This document shows, piece after piece, positions 17,183 to 27,160 of a stretch of 64,000 nucleotides of DNA (its first letter is position 1; every line of letters starts with the position of its first letter). Under the pieces are notes generated by a model. It ran no database searches, had not been told where the DNA came from, and saw nothing but the letters and a program-made list of their open reading frames with translations. The DNA comes from Kocuria rosea subsp. polaris (lineage in GTDB: Bacteria; Actinomycetota; Actinomycetes; Actinomycetales; Micrococcaceae): the NCBI GenBank assembly GCA_023896275.1, contig MLDA01000008.1, positions 1 through 64,000 on the forward strand, written 5' to 3'. A program made the position numbers and the translations under genes.

Positions 17183-19009
17183 GTGCCACTGACCTCGTCC
17201 CTCCCCGACGGCGCCGTCCCGCGCTATCTCCTCGTCGCCACCCACGCCGAAGGCGAGACCGGCGTCTTCGACGTGCACGCGCTGCGCGGCGAGGACCCGC
17301 GCTCCGTCCAGCCGTCGCAGAAGGAGTCCCTGCGCGAGGGCCGCGAGCCGGCCGAAGAGGTGGCCGTCGGCGTCGTGCTCATCCTCGATACGGCCCTGCG
17401 ACCGCTCGCGGGCCCGCTCACGTTCTCCTACGAAGACATCGGGGATCTGGTGACCTGGGCCGAGGCCCGCGCCCTGCGCTGGGTGTGGGAATCGACCCGG
17501 TACTGGTACGCGCTCTTCCTCACCGACGGGATGACGGTCGAGCGGTGCTGGGACCTGGGCCTGTGCCGGAACATTCTGCGCAACTCCCCGGCCACCGCCG
17601 GCGGCGACTACGCGGCGGGCCTCGGTGCGGTAACGGGCGGAGATCTCGACGCGGCGGCCCCGGCCGGGCCCGAGCCCGCGGCTCAGGGCTCGCTCTTCGC
17701 GGCCCCGGCACCGCGCGGCGCCGCGGTCGAGGACGTCGGCCGCGATTTCTCCGCCCAGCGCGCGGCCATTCCGGACACAACGGCGGGCCGCAAGCTGGAG
17801 CTGCTGCTCGCGGCCGAGTCCGTGGGCGCGCTCATCGCCGCGGAGATCCGCGCGACGGGCATGCCCTGGAGCACCCGCGCACACCAGGCGCTGCTCGAGG
17901 AACAGCTCGGGCCGCGGCCGGCCGACGGGCATCGGCCCGCGAAGCTCGAACGGGTCGCCGACGAGCTGCGCGCCGCGCTGCAAGCGCCGAAGCTGAACCC
18001 AGATTCCCCGCAGGAGCTGCTGCGTGCTCTGCATCGGGTCGGCGTCGACTCGGCGAGCACGAGCCAGTGGGAGCTCGCCGACCACGAGCACCCGGCGCTC
18101 GAAGTGCTCGAGCGCTACAAGAAGCTCTCCCGGCTCTTCACCGCCAACGGGTGGACGTGGCTCGAAGCATGGGTGCGCGACGGGAAATTCTGGCCGGACT
18201 ACTCGGTGGGCGGCGTCGTCACGGGCCGCTGGTCGGCGCGCGGCGGCGGGGCGCTGCAGATCCCGGCCACCGTCCGCTCGGCCGTCCGCGCGGAGCCCGG
18301 GCACCGGCTCGTGGTCGCCGACGCCGCCCAGCTCGAGCCGCGCATCCTCGCCGCGATGAGCCGCGACGAGGCGCTCGCGATCGCCTCCACCGGCAAAGAT
18401 CTCTACCAGGCCGTCGCCAACCGCGGGTTCGGCGGAGACCGCGCGAGCGCGAAAATCGTGATGCTCGGCGCCATGTACGGGCAGACGACGGGCGACGCCG
18501 GCCGGCTCATGCCGCAGCTGACCAAGACCTACCCGCAGGCGGTCGGGCTGATCGAGCACGCGGCTCGCGAGGGCGAGGCGGGCCGCCGCGTCTCCACGTT
18601 CCTCGGTCGCGGTTCACCCGGCCCGGACGAGGCGTTCGTCGCCGCCCGCCGCGCGGCCAACTCCCTGGACGCGACGCCGGCCGATCAGTCGCGCGCGGAC
18701 TCGATCGCGAGGAGCCGCGGACGCTTCACCCGCAACTTCGTGGTCCAGGGCACGGCGGCGGAGTGGGCCCTGTGCTGGCTGGGCCAGCTGCGCCTGGGCG
18801 TCCGGCGGCGGCTGCCGGACCTGAGCTCGCGCATCGTCTTCTTCCTGCACGACGAGGTCATGCTGCACGTGCCCGAGGGACAGGTCGACGAGGTCGTGAA
18901 GATCGTGCATGAGGCCGCAGCCCGCGCCACGGAGCTCGTCTTCCGCTCCGACCTCGTCGAAACCCCGGTGACGGTCGCCGTCGTCGACACCTACGACCAG
19001 GCCAAGTAG
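17183..19009 (+). CDS. PolA-like bifunctional 3'-5' exonuclease/DNA polymerase
   Basis: A 608-aa family A DNA polymerase without the 5'-3' exonuclease domain. The N-terminal 200 residues are a diverged exonuclease-like region. Polymerase motif A is VVADAAQLEPRILAAMS, the O-helix has R..K....YG in DRASAKIVMLGAMYGQTTG, and motif C is FFLHDEVMLHV with the His-Asp-Glu carboxylates. The family is actinobacterial and accompanies, rather than replaces, full PolA. GTG 17183 is chosen: a CACAAT hexamer ends 6 nt upstream and GAAGG overlaps the gap, so either leaderless or Shine-Dalgarno initiation is possible. A repair role is inferred. Confidence 0.88.
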   Translation: MPLTSSLPDGAVPRYLLVATHAEGETGVFDVHALRGEDPRSVQPSQKESLREGREPAEEVAVGVVLILDTALRPLAGPLTFSYEDIGDLVTWAEARALRWVWESTRYWYALFLTDGMTVERCWDLGLCRNILRNSPATAGGDYAAGLGAVTGGDLDAAAPAGPEPAAQGSLFAAPAPRGAAVEDVGRDFSAQRAAIPDTTAGRKLELLLAAESVGALIAAEIRATGMPWSTRAHQALLEEQLGPRPADGHRPAKLERVADELRAALQAPKLNPDSPQELLRALHRVGVDSASTSQWELADHEHPALEVLERYKKLSRLFTANGWTWLEAWVRDGKFWPDYSVGGVVTGRWSARGGGALQIPATVRSAVRAEPGHRLVVADAAQLEPRILAAMSRDEALAIASTGKDLYQAVANRGFGGDRASAKIVMLGAMYGQTTGDAGRLMPQLTKTYPQAVGLIEHAAREGEAGRRVSTFLGRGSPGPDEAFVAARRAANSLDATPADQSRADSIARSRGRFTRNFVVQGTAAEWALCWLGQLRLGVRRRLPDLSSRIVFFLHDEVMLHVPEGQVDEVVKIVHEAAARATELVFRSDLVETPVTVAVVDTYDQAK

Positions 19010-19012
19010 GGC

Positions 19013-19735
19013 TCAGAGCACGCGGTGCTCGCGCGTTTCGTCCCAGCGAAGGGTCCAGCCGAGCTCATCGAAGAGCCGTGAGACGACGATGCCCGTGAAC
19101 CCCCAGATCAGCATGTCCTGGACGAGAAACGCGGGCGATGTGAATTTCTCGCCGCCGCGCTCGACGACGGCGCTGACCCGGTTCGCGGGGTCCAGCAAGT
19201 CGGCCACCGGCGCCCGAAAAACGTGTGCCGACTCGCTCGGGTCCACGGCACACACCTGAGAGGGCCGCGCCCACCAGCCCAGCACCGGGGTCACCAGGAA
19301 GTCGCTCACGGGCAGCTCGGTCTCCGGCAGCGCCCCCAGGACGTCCACGCCGGCCGGGTCCAGGCCCGTCTCCTCCTCGGCCTCGCGCAGCGCCGCCGCA
19401 ATCGGTCCCTGGTCCTCCGGGTCGATCTTCCCGCCCGGGAAGGCGACCTGTCCGGCGTGCTTGCGCAGGGTGTCGGCGCGCTGGACGAACAAGACGTCCA
19501 GCTCCTCGGGGACGACGTCGTGCGGGCGCTCGGCGGGTCGGTCGTCCAGCCGGCCGAAGAGGATCAGCACGGCCGCGCGCTGGACGGTCTGCGGGTCCAG
19601 CGGCCGGAACCGCCACGACTCCGGCAGGCGCCTCGAGGTGGCACCGGCCGCTGCCTGATGCGCGGACGCGAGCGCCTCCAGCTGGGCGCGGGCCCCCGGC
19701 ATGGTCCCAGCGCCCGGTCCCGGCCGCTGCATCAC
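19013..19735 (-). CDS. NUDIX hydrolase, CoA pyrophosphatase type
   Basis: A 240-aa NUDIX protein of the CoA/acyl-CoA diphosphatase (NudL) group. The Nudix box is [23 protein letters not shown] with REAEEETG holding the metal-binding glutamates, preceded by [21 protein letters not shown], the UPF0035 signature of CoA pyrophosphatases. Likely cleaves CoA to 3',5'-ADP and phosphopantetheine. It begins on the overlapping nth stop (GTGATG; GTG 19735 or ATG 19732) and ends 3 nt from the convergent polymerase gene. The nth-nudix pairing is conserved in actinobacteria. Confidence 0.9.
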   Translation of the reverse strand: MMQRPGPGAGTMPGARAQLEALASAHQAAAGATSRRLPESWRFRPLDPQTVQRAAVLILFGRLDDRPAERPHDVVPEELDVLFVQRADTLRKHAGQVAFPGGKIDPEDQGPIAAALREAEEETGLDPAGVDVLGALPETELPVSDFLVTPVLGWWARPSQVCAVDPSESAHVFRAPVADLLDPANRVSAVVERGGEKFTSPAFLVQDMLIWGFTGIVVSRLFDELGWTLRWDETREHRVL

Positions 19736-20526
19736 GCGTCCAGCCCGTAGCCCAGGGCGCGCAGTTCGCGCCGCGTGCGCCCGGCGACCATCAACTCGTG
19801 CAGTTCCTCGCGCCCCGGCGCGAGCTCGTACTTGAGCAGCTTGCGTGCCGCCGCGGGTTCACGCTCCCCCTCGCCGAACGACGGGCACAGGTGCGCAACC
19901 GGGCAAGCGCCGCACGCGGGCCGGCGGGAGTGGCAGACCCGGCGCCCGTGGAAGACGACGACGTGCGAGAGCATCGTCCAATCGCGCCGCTCGAAGAGGG
20001 CGCCGACCTCGTGCTCGACCTTGACCGGGTCCGTCTCCTCCGTCCACCCGAACCGACGGGCGAGCCGGCCGAAATGGGTATCCACGGTGATACCGGGGAC
20101 GCCGAACGCGTTGCCGAGCACGACGTTGGCGGTCTTGCGCCCCACCCCGGGCAGCGCGACCAGGTCCTCGAGCCGGCCCGGCACCTCGCCGTCGTGCTTC
20201 TCGACCAGCTGCCGCGAGAGCGCGAGCAGGTTCGCCGCCTTCGCCCGGAAGAAGCCGGTCGCCCGAATGAGCTCCTCGAGTTCGCCGACCGGTGCCGCCG
20301 CCATGGCGCGCGCATCGGGGAACCGGGCGAAGAGCGCCGGGGTGATCGCGTTGACGCGCACGTCAGTGGTCTGGGCGGAGAGCACGGTGGCCACCAGCAA
20401 CTCGAACGGGTCCTCGAAATCCAGCTCCGGTACCGCGTACGGGTACGCCTCGACGAGCTGCCGGTAGGTCTTGCGGGCCCGGCGCTTGAGCCCCAGTGCG
20501 GTCTCCTCGCGCGCCACGTCAGGCAC
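19732..20526 (-). CDS. nth: Endonuclease III Nth
   Basis: Base-excision DNA glycosylase/AP lyase (264 aa) for oxidised pyrimidines. The helix-hairpin-helix is [17 protein letters not shown] with the catalytic lysine, and the catalytic aspartate is in [12 protein letters not shown]. The iron-sulfur loop has the C-x6-C-x2-C-x5-C spacing ([17 protein letters not shown]). Forty-odd residues follow the cluster, a little longer than E. coli Nth. Start GTG 20526; the first 8 nt overlap the preceding membrane-protein gene. Confidence 0.96.
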   Translation of the reverse strand: MPDVAREETALGLKRRARKTYRQLVEAYPYAVPELDFEDPFELLVATVLSAQTTDVRVNAITPALFARFPDARAMAAAPVGELEELIRATGFFRAKAANLLALSRQLVEKHDGEVPGRLEDLVALPGVGRKTANVVLGNAFGVPGITVDTHFGRLARRFGWTEETDPVKVEHEVGALFERRDWTMLSHVVVFHGRRVCHSRRPACGACPVAHLCPSFGEGEREPAAARKLLKYELAPGREELHELMVAGRTRRELRALGYGLDA

Positions 20527-21382
20527 GCTCGATTCCGTCGGTTTCGCGCAGCACAGCGACGCGACCGTCGGCGTGCTGGATCAGGAACGTGTCACCGCGG
20601 TCGGCGAGCGCGAGCACCCATCCGCCCGGCTCGACGGTGAACGCCCACATCCCCGTCTGCTCGTCGAACGCCTCACGCGGGTGCGGCACCGCGAACCAGA
20701 ACGGGCCCGGCGCGGCGTCGCCCCGAACCGCCGCTTCGGCCGGGACGGCCGCGGCCCTTTCGGTCTCGCGCGCCGGCGCGGACGCTTCAGGCACGACGAC
20801 GACGGGGCGGGCCTGCGCTGGCGCCTCGCCGCCGCGTGCGGCCGGGGCCGGGTCCACGGGCGCCGGGGCCGAGGGCTTGATGTCCCGGGCGAGCAGGTAG
20901 CCCTCCCCCGGGACGAAATCGGCGGCGAACCCGCCGACGACGTGCGCCGTCGTCGTGCTCGCGACGAGGGCGAGGGCGCCGACGAAACACAGCAGGAAGG
21001 AGAAGCTCATGCTCGTGACGGCCGCGAAGAAGTAGTAGCCGGCGGCGAGCAGCCCGAGCACCGATCCCCACTGGTCGAGCGTGAGCGAGAACAGCGCGAC
21101 GCGGGTGCGGCCGGCGAGGCGGCGCCACGCGAACCCCGCCGCGACGAGCAGCGGCCCGAGCAGGAACACGACCTGGTTGAACTGCGTCTGGCTGAACACC
21201 CACGCGTTGACGATGCGCGTGCCCGCCACGAACGGAATGAGCGAACCGACGAGGATGAGCGCCGCGGCGATCAGCACGACGATCTCGCGCAGCGTGAACG
21301 GCCCGGCGACGCGGACGGCGTCGTCGGTACGGCCAGCGTGGTCGGCCAGGGTTTCGTCGGGCGTGCCGGCTGGCGTGGTCAT
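20519..21382 (-). CDS. Membrane protein of unknown function, four predicted helices
   Basis: A 287-aa protein not assigned to a family. Four hydrophobic segments lie in the first 155 residues: [57 protein letters not shown] and [22 protein letters not shown]. An Ala/Pro-rich linker follows (about 165-225), then a C-terminal soluble segment [42 protein letters not shown] that looks like a small beta domain. It is the first gene of the membrane protein-nth-nudix run and is divergent from acs. Confidence 0.75.
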   Translation of the reverse strand: MTTPAGTPDETLADHAGRTDDAVRVAGPFTLREIVVLIAAALILVGSLIPFVAGTRIVNAWVFSQTQFNQVVFLLGPLLVAAGFAWRRLAGRTRVALFSLTLDQWGSVLGLLAAGYYFFAAVTSMSFSFLLCFVGALALVASTTTAHVVGGFAADFVPGEGYLLARDIKPSAPAPVDPAPAARGGEAPAQARPVVVVPEASAPARETERAAAVPAEAAVRGDAAPGPFWFAVPHPREAFDEQTGMWAFTVEPGGWVLALADRGDTFLIQHADGRVAVLRETDGIERA

Positions 21383-21499
21383 CGTGCGGCTCCTGCGGTG
21401 GTGGACAGCAATTCGGCTATGAGCTTATCGGGCGAGGCCCGCTCGCCCGAGGCCGCCGGACCGTTCACCGCAGAATCGCCCCCACCCACCGGCTGCGAG

Positions 21500-21515
21500 T
21501 GTGACGGTCGGCACA
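21500..21515. promoter_or_regulatory. CRP/GlxR-like site upstream of acs
   Basis: TGTGACGGTCGGCACA matches TGTGA-N6-TCACA at nine of the ten defined positions. Its centre (21507.5) is about 40 bp before the start point predicted from the TAACCT -10 box at 21535-21540, the class II activator position, where the site would replace a -35 element. Confidence 0.55.
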
Positions 21516-21534
21516 TCGGTGGTCCGGCGGTGTG

Positions 21535-21540
21535 TAACCT
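21535..21540 (+). promoter_or_regulatory. -10 box of acs
   Basis: TAACCT about 50 nt before the GTG start at 21590. No good -35 hexamer is present, consistent with dependence on the CRP-like site upstream. It lies in a TGTGT...ACACA dyad (21531-21547). Confidence 0.5.
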
Positions 21541-21589
21541 GAGACACAGCCGATCCGAAGCGGCATCCCTGTGACTGAAAGGACCCGTC

Positions 21590-23572
21590 GTGACTGATGC
21601 GACCTCCACGTTGGACAACCTGATGCATGAAGAGCGCGCCTTCGCCCCCAGCGCCGAATTCGCGGCGGCCGCCATCGCCGACGCGTCCCGGTACGAGCGG
21701 GCGAAGGCCGACCGGCTGGGCTACTGGGCCGAGCGGGCGCGTGAGGTGCTCACGTGGGACACCGACTTTACCGAGACCCTCGACTGGTCGGGCGCCCCGG
21801 TGGCCAAGTGGTTCGTCGGCGGCAAGGTCAACGCCGCGTACAACGCGCTGGACCGCCACGTCGAGGCCGGCAACGGTGAGAAGGTCGCGATCCATTTCGA
21901 GGGCGCGACCGGGGACTCCACGTCCTACACCTACGCCGAACTGACGACCGCCGTGAAGCAGGCAGCCAACGCGTTCGAGTCGCTCGGCCTGGCCAAGGGC
22001 GACCGCGTGGCCATCTACCTCCCGATGATCCCCGAGGCCGTGATCACGATGCTGGCCTGCGCGCGCATCGGCGCCGTGCACTCCGTCGTCTTCGGCGGCT
22101 TCTCCGCCGACGCCCTGCGCTCGCGGATCGACGACGCCGAGGCGAAGCTCGTCGTGACCGCCGACGGCACGTGGCGCCGCGGCAAGCCGAGCTCCCTGAA
22201 ACCCGCCGTCGACGCGGCCCTGGCCACGCCCGGGCACACCGTAGAGAACGTCGTCGTCGTCAAGCGCAACGGCGAGCCCACCGACTGGAACGCGGATCTC
22301 GACAAGTGGTGGGACGACGTCGTACCGGCCGCCAGCACCGAGCACGCGCCCGTCGCCCACGACGCCGAGCACCCGCTGTTCATCCTCTACACCTCCGGCA
22401 CCACGGGGAAGCCGAAGGGCATCCTGCACACCACGGGCGGCTACCTCGTGCAGTCCGCGGCGACCCACAAGGACACCTTCGACCTGCATCCCGAGTCGGA
22501 CGTCTTCTGGTGCACGGCCGACGTCGGCTGGGTCACCGGCCACTCCTACGTCGCTTACGCCCCGCTCATCAACGGCGCGACCCAGGTCATGTTCGAGGGC
22601 ACCCCTGACTCCCCGCACCAGGGCCGGTGGTGGGAGATCGTCGAGAAGTACAAGGTCTCGATCCTCTACACGGCGCCGACCGCGATCCGCACGTGCATGA
22701 AGTGGGGTCGGGAGATCCCAGACGGCTACGACCTCTCTTCGCTGCGCGTGCTGGGCACCGTCGGCGAGCCCATCAACCCCGAGGCGTGGATGTGGTACCG
22801 CGACGTCATCGGCTCCAACGCGGGCAAGAACGGGGAGAAGAAGGAGCACCCGGCCCCGATCGTGGACACGTGGTGGCAGACCGAGACCGGTTCGCACATG
22901 ATCGCCCCACTGCCCGGCGTGACCCACACGAAGCCGGGCTCGGCGCAGGTCGCGGTGCCGGGCGTCTCGATCGACATCGTCGACGAGATGGGTGAGTCCG
23001 TGGGCGACGGTGAGGGCGGCTACCTCGTCATCCGCGACCCGTGGCCGTCGATGCTTCGCGGCATCTGGGGCGACCCGGAGCGTTTCAAGGAGACGTACTG
23101 GTCACGATTCGACGGCATGTACTTCGCTGGGGACGGCGCCAAGTTCGACGAGGACGGGGACCTGTGGCTGCTCGGCCGCGTCGACGACGTCATGAACGTC
23201 TCCGGCCACCGCCTCTCCACCACGGAGATCGAGTCCTCGCTCGTCGCGCACGACAAGGTGGCCGAGGCCGCCGTCGTCGGGGCGAAGGATGCGACGACGG
23301 GCGAAGCCGTGGTCGCGTTCGTGATCCTGCGCGGCGGCGCCGAGGAGGGGGAGGACATCGTGGCCGAGCTGCGCAACCACGTGGGCCGGCAGATCGGCCC
23401 GATCGCCAAGCCGCGCCACATCCTGGTGGTGCCGGAACTGCCGAAGACCCGCTCCGGCAAGATCATGCGCCGTCTCCTCAAGGACGTCGCCGAGGGTCGC
23501 GAGGCCGGCGACGCCTCGACCCTGGCGGACCCGAGTGTCATGACCCGGATCGCCGAGGACATGCGCAAGTAG
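21590..23572 (+). CDS. acs: Acetyl-CoA synthetase Acs
   Basis: AMP-forming acetate:CoA ligase (660 aa, normal length) that activates acetate for entry into central metabolism. It has the ANL adenylation core: [20 protein letters not shown] phosphate loop, [11 protein letters not shown] (acetate pocket Trp), and [23 protein letters not shown] hinge. The C-terminal [12 protein letters not shown] holds the catalytic lysine that is usually controlled by reversible acetylation; a Sir2 deacetylase and a GNAT enzyme are also encoded in this window. Start is GTG 21590 with GAAAGGA upstream. A strong hairpin follows the stop. Confidence 0.97.
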   Translation: MTDATSTLDNLMHEERAFAPSAEFAAAAIADASRYERAKADRLGYWAERAREVLTWDTDFTETLDWSGAPVAKWFVGGKVNAAYNALDRHVEAGNGEKVAIHFEGATGDSTSYTYAELTTAVKQAANAFESLGLAKGDRVAIYLPMIPEAVITMLACARIGAVHSVVFGGFSADALRSRIDDAEAKLVVTADGTWRRGKPSSLKPAVDAALATPGHTVENVVVVKRNGEPTDWNADLDKWWDDVVPAASTEHAPVAHDAEHPLFILYTSGTTGKPKGILHTTGGYLVQSAATHKDTFDLHPESDVFWCTADVGWVTGHSYVAYAPLINGATQVMFEGTPDSPHQGRWWEIVEKYKVSILYTAPTAIRTCMKWGREIPDGYDLSSLRVLGTVGEPINPEAWMWYRDVIGSNAGKNGEKKEHPAPIVDTWWQTETGSHMIAPLPGVTHTKPGSAQVAVPGVSIDIVDEMGESVGDGEGGYLVIRDPWPSMLRGIWGDPERFKETYWSRFDGMYFAGDGAKFDEDGDLWLLGRVDDVMNVSGHRLSTTEIESSLVAHDKVAEAAVVGAKDATTGEAVVAFVILRGGAEEGEDIVAELRNHVGRQIGPIAKPRHILVVPELPKTRSGKIMRRLLKDVAEGREAGDASTLADPSVMTRIAEDMRK

Positions 23573-23583
23573 GCGGACGCGTC

Positions 23584-23613
23584 GGCCCGGGGGTTGCTGC
23601 ATTCCCCCGGGCC
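23584..23613 (+). terminator. Hairpin after acs
   Basis: Perfect 10-bp stem GGCCCGGGGG / CCCCCGGGCC with a 10-nt loop, 11 nt after the acs stop. No T-run follows, as is common for terminators in GC-rich actinobacteria. Confidence 0.6.
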
Positions 23614-23714
23614 GGGCTCTCCCCGGAACATCCTGACGGCCCCCGGAGCAACGCCAAGACACCGCACGTCGCATTCACTGCACAGTCCGGCCCCACGTGT
23701 GCTTATATGGGCCC

Positions 23715-24161
23715 ATGAGCGAGCAGACGATCCTGATCCTGAACGGCCCGAATCTCAACCTCTTGGGTACGCGGGAGCCGGCGGTCTACGGTCACGAGAC
23801 CCTGGCCGACGTCGAGGCCCTCTGCCGCGAGGAGGCCGCTCGTCACGGGCTCGGGCTCGAGTTCTTCCAGTCCAACCACGAGGGCGCGCTGGTCGACGCC
23901 CTGCACGCCGCCCGCGGCACGCATGCCGGCGTCGTTTTCAATCCGGGCGCCTACACCCACACCTCGATCGCCCTCGCGGACGCCGTCTCCGGCATCGAGC
24001 TTCCCGTGATCGAGGTCCACATCTCCAACGTGCACGCGCGTGAGGCCTTCCGCCACCACTCCTTCATCTCCCCCGTCGCCCGCTCGATCGTGATCGGCGC
24101 CGGGACCAACGGCTACCGGCTCGGCATCACCCAGCTGGCGCACCTGCTCACAGAGGAGTAA
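23715..24161 (+). CDS. aroQ: Type II 3-dehydroquinate dehydratase AroQ
   Basis: A 148-aa dodecameric enzyme that dehydrates 3-dehydroquinate to 3-dehydroshikimate in the shikimate pathway. Motifs are ILNGPNLNLLGTREPAVYG (flexible loop with catalytic Arg and Tyr), QSNHEGALVDALH, VFNPGAYTHTSIAL and IEVHISNVHAREAFRHHS with the catalytic histidine. Start ATG 23715 is favoured over GTG 23697 because homologues begin here and a TTATAT hexamer ends 6 nt upstream, suggesting leaderless initiation. The next gene begins 2 nt after the stop. Confidence 0.96.
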   Translation: MSEQTILILNGPNLNLLGTREPAVYGHETLADVEALCREEAARHGLGLEFFQSNHEGALVDALHAARGTHAGVVFNPGAYTHTSIALADAVSGIELPVIEVHISNVHAREAFRHHSFISPVARSIVIGAGTNGYRLGITQLAHLLTEE

Positions 24162-24163
24162 GC

Positions 24164-25210
24164 GTGAACCGGCGGGCCCGCGAGGCGACGACGCATCTGT
24201 TCACCCAGTACGCGCGCGTCTGGTTCCCGTCGCACTCGCCGCTCTACGCCGACTGGGCCCACGGCGTCGCGGACGACGACACGCTCGTCGAGCTCATCGC
24301 CTCGCTGCCGCCGAGCAAGCAGCAGCCCAACCTCGTCTTCGCTGTCGCGCGCTTCCTCGGCTGCCCGGACGCCGGGTTCGAAGTCCTCGCGGCGTTCCTG
24401 CGCGAACGCTGGGACGACGTCGCCGCTGAGCTCGCGGTCCGCATGACGCAGACGAACGAGCCGGCTCGCTGCGCCACTCTGCTGCCCGTCTTCGAGCAGA
24501 TCCGCGCCGAATCGGGCAAACCCCTCGCCCTCATCGAGCTCGGCCCCTCGGCCGGGCTGTGCCTGCTGCCGGACCGCTTCGCGTACCGGTACGACGACGG
24601 GGACGTCCTCGGCGCGGAGAATCTCACTGCGGGCGCGCCGCTGCTCGAGTGCACGACGACGGGAGACCCGCCGCTGCCGACCCGCCTGCCGGCGGTTGCT
24701 TCGCGGACCGGCGTCGACCTGAACCCGCTCGACGGGGCGGACCCGGAGACGGCCCGCTGGCTCAAGTGCCTCGTCTGGCCCGGCCAGACGGAGCGCCTCG
24801 CGCGCCTGAGCGCCGGCCTCGACGTGCTCGCCGCACTGCCGGAAGACAACCCGGGCGGGCCCGTGGAGCTAATCCGCGGCGACCTCCTCGAGAACGTCGA
24901 GGCCCTCGTGGGCGCCATACCTGACGAGCATACCGCCGTCGTCTACCACTCGGCGGTGACCTCCTACCTGCCGCCGGAGCTGCGCCACGCGTTCGTGGAG
25001 CTCGTGACGTCGCTCAACTGCCGCTGGATCGCCAACGAGGGGTTCTTCATGGGCGAGGCGACCGACGGCGAGGTCGCGGTCCCCCGCGAGCGGGCCGGCA
25101 TGTTCGTTATGACACTCGACGGGGTGCCGCAGGCGTACACGCACCAGCACGGCGCGCAGCTGCACTGGGAAGCCGACGGCCACTGGCCGGAAGACGGCCA
25201 GTCGATCTAG
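24164..25210 (+). CDS. DUF2332 family protein
   Basis: A 348-aa protein of the DUF2332 family, function unknown. It starts with a helical segment (ATTHLFTQYARVWFPSHSPLYADWAHGVADDDTLVELIASLPPSKQ) and has the family landmarks QQPNLVFAVARFLG, LALIELGPSAGLCLLPDRFAY and VVYHSAVTSYLPPELRHAF. The ELGPSAGL and later YHSAVTSYL segments recall a methyltransferase-like fold, so a SAM-binding role is possible but unproven. GTG 24164 starts 2 nt after aroQ, indicating an operon. Confidence 0.85.
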   Translation: MNRRAREATTHLFTQYARVWFPSHSPLYADWAHGVADDDTLVELIASLPPSKQQPNLVFAVARFLGCPDAGFEVLAAFLRERWDDVAAELAVRMTQTNEPARCATLLPVFEQIRAESGKPLALIELGPSAGLCLLPDRFAYRYDDGDVLGAENLTAGAPLLECTTTGDPPLPTRLPAVASRTGVDLNPLDGADPETARWLKCLVWPGQTERLARLSAGLDVLAALPEDNPGGPVELIRGDLLENVEALVGAIPDEHTAVVYHSAVTSYLPPELRHAFVELVTSLNCRWIANEGFFMGEATDGEVAVPRERAGMFVMTLDGVPQAYTHQHGAQLHWEADGHWPEDGQSI

Positions 25211-25232
25211 TCCGCGCGGGCACCGGCGGGCC

Positions 25233-25835
25233 TCAGATCCACCCGTTCTCCCACGCGATCCGCGCGGCCTCGTGCCGGGTCTCGACCCCGATCTTCGCCA
25301 GGATCGACGACACATGGTTGCGCACGGTGCCCTCCGCCAGGTGCAGCTCAGCCGCGATGACCGAGATCCTGGCGCCGTCGCGGCCGACCCGCAGCACGTC
25401 GAGCTCGCGGTCGCTGAGCGGGCATTTCTCCCCCGTGAGGGCGCTCGCGGCGATCTCCGGGTCGACGTAGCGCTTCCCGCGGGCGACGTCGCGGATGACT
25501 CGGGCGAGCTGCTCGGCCGGCATGGACTTCGGTGCGAACCCGTTCACGCCCTCGCGCAGGGCACGGCGCAGAACGCCCGGGCGGGCGTGCCGGGTCACGA
25601 TAAGCGTGCGCGCGCGGACCCGGCGGCGAATCGCCGCCGCTGCGACGACGCCGTCCGTCGGCGGCATCTCCAGGTCCAGGACACACACGTCGGGGCGGTG
25701 CTCCGCAGCCAGCTCGACGGCCTCCTCGGCGTCGCCGGTGCTGGCGACGACGGTGAGGTCCTCCTCCAGCTCGAGGAGCGCCACGAGCGCCCCGCGGATG
25801 AGGTCCTCGTCGTCCGCGACGAGCACCCGGATCAT
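25233..25835 (-). CDS. NarL/LuxR-family response regulator
   Basis: A 200-aa two-component response regulator. The receiver domain has acidic D8-D9 (LVADDEDL), phosphoacceptor D54 (VCVLDLEMPPTDG), and Lys in GFAPKSMP. The LuxR-type helix-turn-helix at residues 140-200 is LSDRELDVLRVGRDGARISVIAAELHLAEGTVRNHVSSILAKIG. The end (ARIAWENGWI) is the DesR/LiaR-like type. It overlaps the sensor kinase gene by 4 nt. Targets are not visible; membrane stress or transport are common for this subgroup. Confidence 0.92.
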   Translation of the reverse strand: MIRVLVADDEDLIRGALVALLELEEDLTVVASTGDAEEAVELAAEHRPDVCVLDLEMPPTDGVVAAAAIRRRVRARTLIVTRHARPGVLRRALREGVNGFAPKSMPAEQLARVIRDVARGKRYVDPEIAASALTGEKCPLSDRELDVLRVGRDGARISVIAAELHLAEGTVRNHVSSILAKIGVETRHEAARIAWENGWI

Positions 25836-27130
25836 GCCTGCACCCCGCGGCCGAGGGCCGGCTCAACGCTTCTGGCGGCCACTGCTTCTGCCGGGACCGT
25901 CGCGGTCACGACGAATTCGTCCCCGCGGGCTCCGGCTTCGAATCGCCCGCCCAACTGTTCAATGCGACGCCGCAATCCCAGCAGCCCCGACGAGCCGACG
26001 TCGTCAGCATGTGCGGGGGCTTCCCCCGGAGTCCGCGGCGCAACGCCGTCGTTGGTGACCGTGAGCGTGACGTCCCCTCCGTTCTCGACGAGCTTCAGCT
26101 CGGCGCGGGTGGCCTGGGCGTGGCGCAGGATGTTGGTAGAGGCCTCGCGGATGACCCAGCCAAGGGCTTCGCGCGGGGCGCCGGTGAGCTCGTGGCCCCA
26201 GCCGTGTACCGTGCAGTCGATACCCGCCGCGCCGAGCACGTCTGCAGCATTCTCGACCTCCGTGGCGAAGCCGACCTGACGCAGGCCGCTGACGACGGCC
26301 CGGGTCTCCCCCATGGCCTCCGACGCCGCGAGCCGCACCTTGCCGATCTGCTCGAGCGCGCCCGCCGGGTCACGCTGCACGAGGCGTTCGGCCAGCTCGG
26401 CCTGAAGCGCGATGACCTGCAGGTGATGGCCCTGGATGTCATGGAGATCCGCGGCGATGCGCAGACGCTCGCGAGCCACGGCCAGCTCCCGCTCGGCTGC
26501 GCGGCCTCGCTGCAACCGGACAATCGCGTCCCACCACCACACCGACCCCAGGACGACCGCGGGGATGAGGATGCCGTAGGTGATGGCAAAGACGCTGTCC
26601 GAGGCCCCCCGCGTCGATTCCGGCTCGACCCACCAGGCAGCGCCGGGGTGCAGGAGGCGGAAGACCGCTGCGATCGCGACGACCGACGCCAGCCCGGACC
26701 AGAAGAGACGCCAGCGGCCAGGCTTGGGAAGCAGGCCGGCGATGTGGGAGACGGCGAGCCAGAGCGGGAGCAGCGGGGCGAGGCCGCCGTCGTCGTTCCC
26801 CCAAGAACTCAGGGCGAGCAGCAGCGGGGCTACGCCCACCGCCGCGACGGTGCGCCACGGGGTGGGGCCGTCGTCGGGCCAACCGGACCGGAAACGCAAT
26901 GACGTCTTGAACGTGGTCAGCGCCGAAACCACCAGCAGGACCAGCTGCACCGTGCCATAGACGCGCACGGCCGTGCCGTCGCCGGCTGCGTCGTTGCCGA
27001 GCGCCAGATGAGCGAACGTCACGAAGTACATCACGGCATAGAGGAAGATCAGCGAGGCCCACGTCCACCACCAGAATGTGTGAAAGGCGCGCCGGGAGTT
27101 GCGCTCGCTCATTGTGCTCGGCAGTGTCAT
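25832..27130 (-). CDS. NarL-type sensor histidine kinase
   Basis: A 432-aa membrane histidine kinase. The first 200 residues hold about six hydrophobic helices (FWWWTWASLIFLYAVMYFVTF, VQLVLLVVSALTTF, WRTVAAVGVAPLLLALS and others). The HisKA_3 dimerisation helix has the phosphoacceptor His in RIAADLHDIQGHHLQVIALQ, followed by HATPase N box WVIREASTNILRHAQA and a G box GSSGLLGLRRRIEQLGG. It is the partner of the adjoining response regulator. ATG 27130 is selected: TACGCT ends 6 nt upstream in a leaderless layout. A 12-bp palindrome lies just beyond the -10. Confidence 0.92.
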   Translation of the reverse strand: MTLPSTMSERNSRRAFHTFWWWTWASLIFLYAVMYFVTFAHLALGNDAAGDGTAVRVYGTVQLVLLVVSALTTFKTSLRFRSGWPDDGPTPWRTVAAVGVAPLLLALSSWGNDDGGLAPLLPLWLAVSHIAGLLPKPGRWRLFWSGLASVVAIAAVFRLLHPGAAWWVEPESTRGASDSVFAITYGILIPAVVLGSVWWWDAIVRLQRGRAAERELAVARERLRIAADLHDIQGHHLQVIALQAELAERLVQRDPAGALEQIGKVRLAASEAMGETRAVVSGLRQVGFATEVENAADVLGAAGIDCTVHGWGHELTGAPREALGWVIREASTNILRHAQATRAELKLVENGGDVTLTVTNDGVAPRTPGEAPAHADDVGSSGLLGLRRRIEQLGGRFEAGARGDEFVVTATVPAEAVAARSVEPALGRGVQA

Positions 27131-27148
27131 GGCTCCAGCGTAGGCCAG

Positions 27149-27160
27149 TGACATATGTCA
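27149..27160. promoter_or_regulatory. Perfect 12-bp palindrome at the sensor kinase promoter
   Basis: TGACATATGTCA lies 6 bp upstream of the predicted -10 (TACGCT on the minus strand, 27142-27137), i.e. within the -35/-10 spacer region. Position and symmetry suit autoregulation by the dimeric response regulator encoded here, but other regulators are equally possible. Confidence 0.45.
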
